Made by a program: the position numbers and the translations under genes. The notes beneath the pieces were generated by a model. That model was not told the origin of the DNA. It saw only the letters and a program-made list of their open reading frames with translations, and did no database searches. A DNA stretch of 51,788 bases from Sulfurimonadaceae bacterium (GTDB lineage: Bacteria; Campylobacterota; Campylobacteria; Campylobacterales; Sulfurimonadaceae): assembly GCA_016744575.1 (NCBI GenBank), contig JADGEC010000009.1, positions 1 through 51,788 of the forward strand, given 5' to 3'. Below, piece after piece: positions 24,755-33,951 of this stretch (position 1 is the first letter of the stretch; every line of letters begins with the position of its first letter).

Positions 24755-26005
24755 ATGTTAATGACCGCTATCGTGATCATATCCCTCTATCTACTGGTGC
24801 GACTCTATGTGAGTGTGATGCAGATCGGCTATATCAATCAGACAAAACGTAAAGATGCTGTCTTGATGTTACCCGGTGAGTTTTTGAAAGCAGGTAACTA
24901 CAGTGTCGCTAAAGAGAAGCTCTCCATGGTCAGCGCGCTTATTGAGTATCTGCTCTTCTTCGTCTGGATAGGTGGAGGTATTGCCTGGCTGGAAAGTACC
25001 GTACTGGTCCAGGATGAAGCGTTGAAGACTGTCATCATGGTCCTTGGTTTTGTCATCATCAGCTCTTTGGTCTCACTGCCACTGGATTGGTACAGTAAGT
25101 TTGTCATGGATGAGAAGTTTGGTTTCAACCGCTCATCTATGGGCCTTTTCATCAAAGATACGCTTATCACTGCATTGATCAGCATAGTGCTTGGAGGGCT
25201 TGTCATCTGGGGCATCCACGCGATCATCAGCAATTTCGCTCTCTGGTGGTTATGGAGTTTTCTCTTTATCTTTGGTGTCATCATCTTGATAAACATGTTT
25301 TTTCCAACGGTCCGTGCACTCTTTTTCGACAAACTCTCACCACTTGATGATGAGGAGCTAAACAGCAAGATAGCTGCCTTGATGGATAAGACCGGTTTTG
25401 TGAGTAGTGGTGTCTTCATCAGTGATGCTAGTAAGCGCGATGCACGTCTTAATGCTTACTTCGGTGGTCTTGGAAAGACTAAACGAGTAGTGTTGTTTGA
25501 CACTCTGCTACAGAAGCTGACACATCAGGAACTTCTTGCAGTCCTGGGACACGAACTGGGCCATTTCGCCCACGGAGACCTTTACAAGAACATAGGACTT
25601 GTCGGAGGCATGCTCTTTGTGATGTTTGCACTCTTTGGCAATCTACCTGAAGCACTGTTCTTGGAACTTGGCCTCTCCTCTTCACCAGCTGTCGTGATGA
25701 TCTTGTTCTTGCTCTTTATGCCGGTACTGAGTTTTATCATGATGCCGATAATGGGTATAGTCAGTCGTCATAATGAGTATGAGGCAGATAAGACAGGCTC
25801 TGAGCTTGGCGGTAGACTTTTTCTAGCTGAGGCACTGAAAAAGCTGGTGACTGAGAACAAAAGTTACCCGCTTTCTCACCCGATCTATATCTTCTTTTAC
25901 TATACGCACCCACCAGTGCTTGAACGCTTACGCGCACTTGGTTTTGATGAGAACATCGATACAAAAAATGGACTGGAAGGCTCATGGCAGACGACAGATC
26001 AGTAG
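24755..26005 (+). CDS. M48-family (Ste24-like) membrane metalloprotease
   Basis: Zinc protease of the CAAX-processing type embedded in the inner membrane. The active site is HELGHFAHGD with HELGH at 266-270 and the third ligand in NEYEADKTG further on. Several membrane helices precede and follow it. Bacterial members are involved in membrane protein quality control; the natural substrate is unknown. I start at 24755 (MLMTAIVII); the frame extends 13 codons upstream but lacks a better ribosome site. It overlaps prmC by 22 bases. Confidence 0.9.
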   Translation: MLMTAIVIISLYLLVRLYVSVMQIGYINQTKRKDAVLMLPGEFLKAGNYSVAKEKLSMVSALIEYLLFFVWIGGGIAWLESTVLVQDEALKTVIMVLGFVIISSLVSLPLDWYSKFVMDEKFGFNRSSMGLFIKDTLITALISIVLGGLVIWGIHAIISNFALWWLWSFLFIFGVIILINMFFPTVRALFFDKLSPLDDEELNSKIAALMDKTGFVSSGVFISDASKRDARLNAYFGGLGKTKRVVLFDTLLQKLTHQELLAVLGHELGHFAHGDLYKNIGLVGGMLFVMFALFGNLPEALFLELGLSSSPAVVMILFLLFMPVLSFIMMPIMGIVSRHNEYEADKTGSELGGRLFLAEALKKLVTENKSYPLSHPIYIFFYYTHPPVLERLRALGFDENIDTKNGLEGSWQTTDQ

Positions 26006-26817
26006 GGCAGTGGCTCACACTTATCACTGCTGAGCTGCATGATGCGGCCGAGCGTCCCCGACGTGAGGCAGAACTGCTGCTGATGGCCTACCTTCAGCGT
26101 GATCAGGTGTGGCTTATCACGCATCAAGATGAACTTCTCACCGAGACCCATCGTCTTGAGACGTGGATCAAGCGACGAAAAGCTGATGAACCACTTGAGT
26201 ACATCACCAACAGTGTCAGTTTCTATTCACAGACCTTTCATATTGAACGTGGGGCCCTCATCCCGCGACCTGAGACCGAGCTGCTTATAGACAGAGTCCT
26301 TGAGATCGTCAAGCCTGATACTAAGGTACGGATCGTCGAAGTAGGGGTGGGAAGTGGTGTGGTGTCTATCATACTGGCACAGCATCTGCCTCATGCCGAG
26401 ATCATCGCTGTAGACATAAGTGATGATGCCCTTGCTATTGCGAGTAAGAACATCGAAGCTGCCGGTCTACAAGAGCGCATTGAGTTACGAAAAAGTGATC
26501 TGCTCACTAACGTGGATGAGCAGATAGACCTGCTAGTCTCAAATCCCCCTTATGTTGCACAGAATGCTCCGGTAGAGAATAACCTCTCTTATGAGCCTGA
26601 TAGGGCACTTTATGGTGGAGAAATGGGAGATGAGGTAATACAGCGTCTTTTGGATGTTGTAGATGAACGGAGAATAAAGCTTTTTGCCTGTGAGATGGGT
26701 TACGATCAAAAGCCGGGCGTTGAAGCCTATGTCAGCTCTTTTTCGTTAGAATCATTGGAGTTTTACAAAGACCTTGCCGGTTTTGACCGGGGATTTATTT
26801 TGAGGATGGATAGATAA
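25984..26817 (+). CDS. prmC: Release factor glutamine methyltransferase
   Basis: Methylates the GGQ glutamine of peptide release factors RF1/RF2. The N-terminal helical domain is followed by the SAM-binding fold with VEVGVGSGVVSIIL and the catalytic NPPY motif (LLVSNPPYVAQ). 277 aa is normal. The start lies inside the end of the M48 gene, which points to one transcript. Confidence 0.95.
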   Translation: MADDRSVGQWLTLITAELHDAAERPRREAELLLMAYLQRDQVWLITHQDELLTETHRLETWIKRRKADEPLEYITNSVSFYSQTFHIERGALIPRPETELLIDRVLEIVKPDTKVRIVEVGVGSGVVSIILAQHLPHAEIIAVDISDDALAIASKNIEAAGLQERIELRKSDLLTNVDEQIDLLVSNPPYVAQNAPVENNLSYEPDRALYGGEMGDEVIQRLLDVVDERRIKLFACEMGYDQKPGVEAYVSSFSLESLEFYKDLAGFDRGFILRMDR

Positions 26818-26818
26818 T

Positions 26819-27304
26819 ATGAAGACAAGATTGTATATAGAACTGACATACCTACTGCTCCTTGGGGCTACATTCGGTGCTGTCATGGTGCTGGGCATCT
26901 TTGTCGCACCGGTCATCTTTAACTCAGATACCCTCTTAAGTGTCGCCTTGTTAGATAACTATAACGAAGGTGTACTCATGGCTGAGATCTTTCATCGCTT
27001 CACCTACTGGGTCTATCTGATGACGATAGCTGTCGTACTTTTTGAAGTCTATGAGTATAAGCAGGCAAGGCGTAATAAAGTGGCTATGACCAGTGCCTTT
27101 ATCGCAGTGAGTACGATGCTGCTTTTCAGTGCTGTCTATACACCTAAGATCTTGGCTCTTCAGGAAGAGGGTGTCGAAGCGACGATGAGTGATGCTTTCG
27201 CCAGTCTACATACTGCCAGTGAACTTGATTTTAAGATCTTGGCAGTAGCACTTGCCGTACTCTTCTTTCAGCGTATCGTACTCTTAAGGACTATTAAAAA
27301 ATGA
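26819..27304 (+). CDS. DUF4149-like membrane protein
   Basis: 161 aa with four predicted membrane helices (YLLLLGATFGAVMVLGIFVA, YWVYLMTIAVVLFEV, FIAVSTMLLFSAVY and ILAVALAVLFFQRIV). The FVAPVIF and LHTASELDFK stretches resemble DUF4149/TMEM205-like proteins. Function unknown. It follows prmC by one base and overlaps the ABC ATPase gene by ATGA, so the three appear cotranscribed. Confidence 0.7.
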   Translation: MKTRLYIELTYLLLLGATFGAVMVLGIFVAPVIFNSDTLLSVALLDNYNEGVLMAEIFHRFTYWVYLMTIAVVLFEVYEYKQARRNKVAMTSAFIAVSTMLLFSAVYTPKILALQEEGVEATMSDAFASLHTASELDFKILAVALAVLFFQRIVLLRTIKK

Positions 27305-28053
27305 TCCGACTGGAAGGTCTGCATAAGGGGTTTGGCTCAAGGCAGATATTGAAGGGAGTCGATCTTGAGATCCCGGTAGGTCAGACGACAGTGGTCTTTG
27401 GCGTGTCTGGGGGAGGGAAATCGACGATCATCAAACACATCGTCGGGCTGCTTCAACCAGACAAGGGCAATATCTATGTCGATGATGTCCGGGTCAATGG
27501 GGCAGATGAGGCGACACTGCTGGCTGTTCGAAAGAAAGTAGGTTTTCTCTTTCAGAACGGGGCACTTTTTGACAGTATGAACATTCGAGATAATGTCGCA
27601 TTTCCGATCGTCGAGCATCAGAACCTGAGTGAAGAGGAGATCGAGAAGATCGTCGATGAGAAGTTAAACATGGTCGGTCTGCGTCCTGACGATGTGAAAA
27701 AGCTCTATCCTGATGAACTCAGTGGCGGTATGCGTAAGCGTGCAGGGCTTGCCCGAACACTGGCTCTTGAGCCGGATATCATCTTGTATGATGAGCCTAC
27801 TTCAGGTCTTGACCCTGTCACCAGCGATAAGATAACCCAGATGATCCGTATGCTGCAACGTGACCTGGGTGTGACGTCTATTTTGATCAGCCATGATATA
27901 AAAGAGAGTTTTAAAGCTGGTGATTTCTTCGTGATGTTATATGATGGCAAGATCATCGAGACGGGGGATAAGGAACATTTTCAGACTACGGATAACCCTG
28001 TGATCCAACAGTTCATCCATGCAAGGGCAGAAGGTCCTATACAGTTCGATTAA
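27301..28053 (+). CDS. MlaF-like ABC transporter ATPase
   Basis: ATP-binding subunit of an MCE-type lipid transporter. Walker A is GVSGGGKST, the Q-loop is LFQNGALFDSMNIRDNV, the signature is LSGGMRKRAG and Walker B is ILYDEPTSGLDP, a pattern typical of MlaF/Ttg2A. 250 aa. Such ATPases drive phospholipid movement between inner and outer membrane together with an MlaE permease and an MCE-domain MlaD, neither of which is next to it here. Ends just before repeat copy B. Confidence 0.88.
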   Translation: MIRLEGLHKGFGSRQILKGVDLEIPVGQTTVVFGVSGGGKSTIIKHIVGLLQPDKGNIYVDDVRVNGADEATLLAVRKKVGFLFQNGALFDSMNIRDNVAFPIVEHQNLSEEEIEKIVDEKLNMVGLRPDDVKKLYPDELSGGMRKRAGLARTLALEPDIILYDEPTSGLDPVTSDKITQMIRMLQRDLGVTSILISHDIKESFKAGDFFVMLYDGKIIETGDKEHFQTTDNPVIQQFIHARAEGPIQFD

Positions 28054-28058
28054 TTGAA

Positions 28059-28170
28059 ACGCCAAACGAACAAGTCCGTTTGACTACGCTAACGCTAAGT
28101 TCGCTTCGGCAGCAGGCCCGCGCACTGTTTGTGCTTTAGGGTTACTCGTCTCGAACAATTGTCATTTAGT
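28059..28170 (+). repeat. Intergenic repeat, copy B (112 nt)
   Basis: Same length as and about 90% identical by eye to copy A at 12400. It starts six bases after the MlaF-like stop and fills most of the gap to the convergent J-domain gene. Internal hairpins CAAACG/CGTTTG and GCAC/GTGC-type pairs are conserved in position. Confidence 0.85.
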
Positions 28171-28206
28171 CAAGAGTCTTTTTAGACTTGTATCATTAGA
28201 TAACTG

Positions 28207-28497
28207 CTAACGCCCACCAAAACGCTTTTCCCACCACTCTTGTGGTGACAATGTCATGTCCTGCAGATACTCTTCATCAAACCGGTACTCATAGTTGTTA
28301 CAGTATTGTAAGATCAGACTATAGGCGCCATTGATATCTGAACTCATCTTTGTAGCAGTCTCTATGTCATCTTTATGTTTATCAGGATGCCATCTTTTCA
28401 TGAGGTTCTTATAGCGGGTCTTTATTTCGGAGAGGGAAGCTTTATCATGAAGACCAAGGAGTGTTTTGGCCTTCATAAGTTGGTCAAAGGAGGACAT
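28207..28497 (-). CDS. Small J-domain (DnaJ-like) protein
   Basis: 96 aa made of a single J domain. Helix II ends in KRWHPDK, with the HPD triad at His37-Pro38-Asp39, which stimulates DnaK ATPase. The C-terminal third (EEYLQDMTLSPQEWW) is not a known substrate-binding part. The gene is 14 bases downstream of ftsZ on the same strand, so it is the last gene of the division operon and may help fold or disassemble a division protein; that is inference. Confidence 0.85.
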   Translation of the reverse strand: MSSFDQLMKAKTLLGLHDKASLSEIKTRYKNLMKRWHPDKHKDDIETATKMSSDINGAYSLILQYCNNYEYRFDEEYLQDMTLSPQEWWEKRFGGR

Positions 28498-28511
28498 CTA
28501 AATGGAAATGA

Positions 28512-29636
28512 TCAATCTTTTTGTTGTCGCATATAGGTCGGGACATCCAGGTAATCGTCACTGAGGTCTCCACCGACGACTAGTCTTGGACGTGACTTGA
28601 CCTGTACTGGTTGAGGGTTCTCACTCTCAAAGTCCTGGTTGTTGCCTGCCGATGAGTTTAGTTCACGTTCAAAACCTGTAGCTACAAGTGTGATGCGGAC
28701 ATAATCAGTCGCAAAAGACTCATCAGTACTGGTACCGAAGATGACTTCAGCTTCTTCATCAGCGCTCTCGTGGACTACATCCATCGCTTCAGCAAGTTCC
28801 ATCATTGGGAAGTCAGGGTGCATGTTGAAGTGTACAAGTACTCCCATCGCTCCATTAATAGACATATTGTCAAGTAGTGGAGATTCTATAGCGGCTTTGA
28901 TCGCTTCATAAGCAGCGTTCTCGCCTTGGTACTCACCAACACCCATAAGTGCCATACCTCTGTGACTCATGACAGTCTCAAGGTCAGCAAAGTCAAGGTT
29001 GATGTCGTTCTCACCGCTGGAGAGGATGACACCACTTGTCCCGCTTACTGCTCGTGAGAGGACTTCATCGACGATCTTGAAGCTCTCTTTCATGCCGAGT
29101 CTGCGATCGATGATAGAGAGGAGTTTGTCATTAGGGATGACTACGATAGAGTCACTCTCTTTTTTCAACTCTTCTAGACCTGCCTCAGCAAGTTTCATAC
29201 GTCTACGGCCCTCAAATGAGAATGGCTTGGTGACGACAGAGATAGTCAATGCACCGACCTCTTTAGCGATGTTAGCTATGACAGGTGCAGCACCGGTACC
29301 GGTGCCTCCACCCAGTCCAGCTGCGATGAAGACGATGTCAGCACCATCAAGTGCGTCACGTATCTCATCATAGCTTTCCAGAGCCGAGTCTTTACCAATA
29401 GAGGGTTTCATCCCTGCACCCAGTCCTTTGGTAAGTTTATCGCCTATCTGTATCTTTTTCATCGCGGCAGACTCATTGAGTACCTGCACATCGGTATTGG
29501 CGGTGATCATCTCGATACCGTCAACAGCCTCTTTGAGCATATGCCCAATCATGTTCCCGCCGCCTCCGCCAACGCCTATTGCGATGATCCGTGCGCCTTT
29601 TTGTATTTGTGATTCTATAATTGAAAATGGTTCCAT
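28512..29636 (-). CDS. ftsZ: Cell division protein FtsZ
   Basis: Tubulin-like GTPase that forms the division ring. Motifs: VGGGGGNMIGHM at the N-terminus, the tubulin signature GGGTGTGAAPV, and DFADLETVM. The C-terminal tail ends VPTYMRQQKD, close to the conserved peptide that binds FtsA. I start at 29636 (MEPFSIIES), since AAGGAG stands nine bases upstream; the frame can be extended 12 codons. 374 aa. It follows ftsA by 14 bases. Confidence 0.97.
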   Translation of the reverse strand: MEPFSIIESQIQKGARIIAIGVGGGGGNMIGHMLKEAVDGIEMITANTDVQVLNESAAMKKIQIGDKLTKGLGAGMKPSIGKDSALESYDEIRDALDGADIVFIAAGLGGGTGTGAAPVIANIAKEVGALTISVVTKPFSFEGRRRMKLAEAGLEELKKESDSIVVIPNDKLLSIIDRRLGMKESFKIVDEVLSRAVSGTSGVILSSGENDINLDFADLETVMSHRGMALMGVGEYQGENAAYEAIKAAIESPLLDNMSINGAMGVLVHFNMHPDFPMMELAEAMDVVHESADEEAEVIFGTSTDESFATDYVRITLVATGFERELNSSAGNNQDFESENPQPVQVKSRPRLVVGGDLSDDYLDVPTYMRQQKD

Positions 29637-29650
29637 TTTACACTCCTTTG

Positions 29651-31021
29651 TTAAAATAATTGGGTTGCCCAATTCCAGAATTTGGCAAATACGCTGGCCT
29701 CGTCGCTCTTTTTAGCATCCCTTTTGGGAAGCTGTACGAGTCTATCGAGTACACTTGTGTTCTCGGCTGGTGCTAGTGGTGCATCCATGAACTCGGGAAC
29801 TATATCATCCAATGCGACCGGCTCTGTATAGATAGGGTCCTCATTGTGATGGCGCATGTTTTTGTTTATATCGATCTCATAAGCAGAATAACCTGCAGCC
29901 GCATACTTCACCAGTCCGATAGCGGCAGAGTAAGAAGGGTCGCGTAGTGTATCGAATAGCCCCTCCATCTCTACTGGTTTCGCGATGCGTACCGGCATAT
30001 TGTCAAAGATAGCGATAGCAAGCTCTCTTAACCCCTCGATCCTGGTGAAACCACCGGTAAGGACTATGCCGGCTCCCAGATGATCTTTGAGTCCGCTCTT
30101 CTCTAGAGACTGTGCAATGATCATCAGTGTCTCTTCGACCCTTGCATAGATGACATTGTGTACGACTTCGAGTGAGACCTCATGTGTCGAGTTCTCATCA
30201 CCGATGATCGGCAGTTCGATGAGCTCGTTTCTTGGGGCGTTGAGTGAACCATACTCCAGTTTGACACTTTCTGCCATGTTCAGTGGAGTATGTAGTGCCA
30301 TGGAGAGGTCATTGGTGATGTGGCTGGAGCCTACGCCCAGGAAATCATTATAACGGACAGAGTTTCCTGAATGGATCACGATGTTACTCGTACTTCCACC
30401 CATGTCTATCACGGCTGCTCCAAGCTCTTTCTCATCCACAGTAAGTACCGCGATGGCTGAAGCGTATCCTGAAAGGATGATGTTCTCTACTTCGACGCCT
30501 GCTGCCTGTACTGCTTTTCGCAAGTTGTTTAGGTTGGTTCGCTGTGAAGTGATGATATGTGTCTCTACTTCAAGGCGTGCAGCGTTCATCCCAAGTGGGT
30601 CCTCTATGGATTCCTGGTCATCGACTTTGAAGTTGTAAGGAAGGGCGTGTAGGACTTCGAACTCATTAGGTATGTTAGCATTGTAGAGTGAGGTACGCAT
30701 GACACGATCGATCTCGGTAGCACTGATCTCTTTATTGGGGATATTGACTATGCCACTGGAGTTCAGACTTTTTGTATAAGCACCTGAGAGTGAGACGATG
30801 GCACGTTTGAGTTCTGTACCTGCGACACGTTTAGCATCACTGATCGCGTGCTTTATTGATTTGGAAGCAAGCTCGATATTGGTGATGCTTCCTTTTTTAA
30901 GCCCTTGTGCTTTAGCGATACCTGCACCAATGATCTTGATCTCATTGTCTTCATCGATGTTGGCTATGATCGCACAGACTTTAGTCGAACCGATGTCTAT
31001 GGCTAAAACACTCTTTTCCAA
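29651..31021 (-). CDS. ftsA: Cell division protein FtsA
   Basis: Actin-like ATPase that tethers FtsZ to the membrane and recruits later division proteins. Phosphate-binding loop VLAIDIGSTKVCAII at the start, AAVIDMGGSTSNIVI in the middle and GAGIVLTGGFTRIEGL near the end match the family. The C-terminus ends in an amphipathic segment (FAKFWNWATQLF) that would insert into the membrane. 456 aa. Between the PpiD-like gene and ftsZ in one operon. Confidence 0.96.
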   Translation of the reverse strand: MEKSVLAIDIGSTKVCAIIANIDEDNEIKIIGAGIAKAQGLKKGSITNIELASKSIKHAISDAKRVAGTELKRAIVSLSGAYTKSLNSSGIVNIPNKEISATEIDRVMRTSLYNANIPNEFEVLHALPYNFKVDDQESIEDPLGMNAARLEVETHIITSQRTNLNNLRKAVQAAGVEVENIILSGYASAIAVLTVDEKELGAAVIDMGGSTSNIVIHSGNSVRYNDFLGVGSSHITNDLSMALHTPLNMAESVKLEYGSLNAPRNELIELPIIGDENSTHEVSLEVVHNVIYARVEETLMIIAQSLEKSGLKDHLGAGIVLTGGFTRIEGLRELAIAIFDNMPVRIAKPVEMEGLFDTLRDPSYSAAIGLVKYAAAGYSAYEIDINKNMRHHNEDPIYTEPVALDDIVPEFMDAPLAPAENTSVLDRLVQLPKRDAKKSDEASVFAKFWNWATQLF

Positions 31022-31022
31022 C

Positions 31023-32489
31023 TTACACCTCTCCCATATAGATCTCGACAGCGTATTTGCTTTCCAGCAGTTTTATCAGTCCCTGATCGAGCAGTGTGGC
31101 TTTCAATCTTAACACGCTGTTCTCCTGGTCTGTTTTAGATGTTTTAAGCAACTCTTGTTCCAAAATGTTGAACATAACGATCTTTTCGTTAGTCAGAGTT
31201 ATAGATCCACGCTTCTCTTGCTGATCGAAGAGTGCATTGAGAAACTGGCTGCTTTCGGTAGTGTCGAGCCCTTCGAGGCTTTCCGTATACTCGCGAGTCA
31301 CAAACGGTGTCGTTTGTCCCTGGAAATCTTCAAGAGAGTCTTTGACAAGTTGCTGAAGCTTTATCTGTTTTTGTTGTGATGTATATACATCTTTGACTGC
31401 GTCTCTTGCCATCTCAAAACTCTTTGGTTTAGCCGGCGTGACACTTTCGAGTCTTATGATGGCATAGTCTTCGCCGTTTTTACGGGGTTTGAGGTAAGGT
31501 GCATCAGTCGTGAGCGCAGTGATCTCATTAAAGACCTCTGCTGAGTAGAGACTAGAATCACGGTCTATACTTACTGACTCTACTGTAAGAGCGCTGTCGA
31601 GCTTCTCTTTCTTGAATGCGATGTAATTACGTAGTGCCTCTTTATGCGTCGCTTTCTCATCAAGGGCTGCGGTGATCTTAGGTGTCGCCTCTTCAAAGGT
31701 CAACAGTTTTCCATCTTCGCCTTTATAGTCATGACGATTAGCTTTGTAATACTCTTGCATCGCTGCACCATCTTCGGCAACAGTGATACGTGGTTGCGTG
31801 ACAACAGAGAGCTGATACTTTGGCAGTGTCAGATACTCTTGCTTCTGACCCTCCCAGAACTTCTTCAGTGTCTCTTCAGAGTCGTCAATAGTGATCATCT
31901 CTGATGTGAGTACCTTGTAGTCGATCTTATCTGCGATATTGAGTGCAGAATTGATGACCTTAGTCTCGATAGGGTACTCTTTTTGTGCGAAAAGCCCCAT
32001 TGTCTTTTGGATCAGAAGGGTCTTTGTCAGATCCTCTTCATACTCATGTATGTTCAGGTTATTTTGACGAAGTACTTTCTGGTAGACATCTTTGTCAAAC
32101 TTCCCGTCTTTGGTAAAGGCTTTCTCTGAAGTGATGACAGTAAGAAGTTCTTCATCAGTGACTCGCAGTGAGTAGCTCTGAGCAAGGTTCAAGATCAGGG
32201 ACTGGTCTACAAGCTGTTTTAGTGCTTGCTTCTCCAGTCCGAAACTCTTGGCCTGTGCTTCATCAAAATTACCCTTAAAGGCTTTGTTGTACTGACTGTA
32301 AAGTCTACTGTAGCCTTGCTGTAGCTCGCGCATGCTTATCTCAAGTTCACCGACTTTGGCGACTGCTGTGGCTTTCTCGCCGTAAGAGTATTGTCCCCAA
32401 CCGACAAAACCGGCGCCTATAAATGCGATCGCTGAGATCCACATCGTTACGACAAGGTATTTTCTATGTCGCTGCATCCATGTAATCAT
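31023..32489 (-). CDS. PpiD/SurA-type membrane-anchored chaperone
   Basis: Periplasmic folding factor anchored in the inner membrane, 488 aa. A short cytoplasmic N-terminus (MQRHRK) and a single membrane helix (YLVVTMWISAIAFIGAGFVG) are followed by a SurA_N-like region (ELQQGYSRLYSQYNK) and a long helical, Lys/Glu-rich rest. A clear parvulin catalytic core is not evident to me, so it may act only as a chaperone. First gene of the operon ppiD-like-ftsA-ftsZ-J-domain, starting one base from ftsA. Confidence 0.8.
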   Translation of the reverse strand: MITWMQRHRKYLVVTMWISAIAFIGAGFVGWGQYSYGEKATAVAKVGELEISMRELQQGYSRLYSQYNKAFKGNFDEAQAKSFGLEKQALKQLVDQSLILNLAQSYSLRVTDEELLTVITSEKAFTKDGKFDKDVYQKVLRQNNLNIHEYEEDLTKTLLIQKTMGLFAQKEYPIETKVINSALNIADKIDYKVLTSEMITIDDSEETLKKFWEGQKQEYLTLPKYQLSVVTQPRITVAEDGAAMQEYYKANRHDYKGEDGKLLTFEEATPKITAALDEKATHKEALRNYIAFKKEKLDSALTVESVSIDRDSSLYSAEVFNEITALTTDAPYLKPRKNGEDYAIIRLESVTPAKPKSFEMARDAVKDVYTSQQKQIKLQQLVKDSLEDFQGQTTPFVTREYTESLEGLDTTESSQFLNALFDQQEKRGSITLTNEKIVMFNILEQELLKTSKTDQENSVLRLKATLLDQGLIKLLESKYAVEIYMGEV

Positions 32490-32599
32490 AGTTTTCTAGC
32501 CTTACTTAATTAATAATAGGTGCATTTTAAGTTTATTTTCATTAAAACCCACTAAATAGTTGGCCTAAACCATACTTTTGTTGCTTGTTAGTACTATAA

Positions 32600-32618
32600 C
32601 AGAAAATCGGTATTTCTG
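32600..32618. promoter_or_regulatory. Inverted repeat in the bioA/ppiD-like divergent promoter region
   Basis: CAGAAA (32600-32605) and TTTCTG (32613-32618) are perfect complements around ATCGGTA. TATTAT follows, which could be a -10 box, and the bioA ATG is 37 bases further on. A repressor site is possible; no known regulator motif is recognised. Confidence 0.35.
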
Positions 32619-32654
32619 CTATTATATTAAATGAGATCAGAAAAGGTATATACA

Positions 32655-33950
32655 ATGAACAATCAGACAATGGCAGAGCGTGATCTGGATGTCATCTGGC
32701 ATCCATGCACGCAGATGAAAGATCACGAATTTTTACCTATGATACCCATAAAAAGCGGCTCTGGTGTCTATCTTGAGGATTATGAGAGTAATCGTTACAT
32801 CGATGCTATCAGTAGTTGGTGGGTGAACATATTTGGACATTCAAACCCAAGGATCAACGATGCGGTCAAGGCGCAGTTAGATACGTTAGAGCATGTTATA
32901 CTTGCCGGTTTTACCCATGAGCAGGTCGTACGTCTTTCAGAACGGCTTGTAAAGCTGACTCCGGAGGGACTAACACGCTGTTTTTATGCAGATAATGGCT
33001 CAAGTGCTGTCGAAGTGGCACTGAAGATGAGTTACCATTATCATAAGAACCGTGGTGAGGAGCGGCCGATCTTTGTCTCGTTGAAGAACAGTTATCATGG
33101 TGAGACCATTGGTGCTCTCTCAGTAGGGGATGTGGAGCTTTATAAAGAGACCTATGCGCCACTGCTGATACGTTCTATCCAGACAGCGGTACCAAAAGAT
33201 CAGAGCGAGGCTTCAGCATTTGAGGCAGCGTTGGCACTTGAGGAGCTCTTTAAAGAACGTGGAAGTGAGATAGCAGCTTTTATCGTAGAGCCGTTAGTAC
33301 AGGGTGCAGGTTATATGCATATGTACAATGCTCGTTATCTTGTCGAAGCAAGACGTATCTGTGATGCTTATGGCATCCATCTCATAGCTGATGAGGTGAT
33401 GGTCGGTTTTGGCCGGACAGGTACACTGTTTGCTGTAGAACAAGCTGCGATCACGCCTGATTATATCTGTCTTTCAAAAGGTCTCACTGGTGGATACCTT
33501 CCACTCTCAGTCGTCTTGACGACAGATGAGGTCTATCAAGCTTTCTATTGTGATTATGATCTTAATAAGGCCTTTTTACATTCACACAGTTATACCGGAA
33601 ACGCACTTGCCTGCGCGGCGGCAAATGCGACACTGGATATCTTTGAAGAGGATGATGTCATAGAGAAGAACAAGCTTAGTAGTGCTTATATCGCGCAGAA
33701 GTTAAAACGCTTCGAATCGCTTGAGCAGGTCGGCTCTGTCCGTCAGACAGGGATGATCGCTGCAGTAGAGTTACAGGGTTTTGATCCGCACGATCGCATC
33801 GGTCTGAAAGTCTATAAATATGGACTTGAACGGGGCGTATTGCTCCGTCCATTAGGCCACATCATCTACTTTATGCCGCCTTATGTCATAACGACAGAAG
33901 AGATCGATGTGATGATGGATACAGCTTATGAGGCTATAAAGACATTATGA
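32655..33950 (+). CDS. bioA: Adenosylmethionine-8-amino-7-oxononanoate aminotransferase
   Basis: Third step of biotin synthesis, using SAM as amino donor and PLP as cofactor. Motifs: WHPCTQMKDHE near the start, INFGHSNPRI-like segment NIFGHSNPR, YADNGSSAVEVALKM, IADEVMVGFGRTGT and the cofactor lysine in LSKGLTGGYLPLS. 431 aa from the start at 32655, chosen because AAAAGG is nine bases upstream. It is the only biotin gene visible here. Confidence 0.94.
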   Translation: MNNQTMAERDLDVIWHPCTQMKDHEFLPMIPIKSGSGVYLEDYESNRYIDAISSWWVNIFGHSNPRINDAVKAQLDTLEHVILAGFTHEQVVRLSERLVKLTPEGLTRCFYADNGSSAVEVALKMSYHYHKNRGEERPIFVSLKNSYHGETIGALSVGDVELYKETYAPLLIRSIQTAVPKDQSEASAFEAALALEELFKERGSEIAAFIVEPLVQGAGYMHMYNARYLVEARRICDAYGIHLIADEVMVGFGRTGTLFAVEQAAITPDYICLSKGLTGGYLPLSVVLTTDEVYQAFYCDYDLNKAFLHSHSYTGNALACAAANATLDIFEEDDVIEKNKLSSAYIAQKLKRFESLEQVGSVRQTGMIAAVELQGFDPHDRIGLKVYKYGLERGVLLRPLGHIIYFMPPYVITTEEIDVMMDTAYEAIKTL

Positions 33951-33951
33951 G

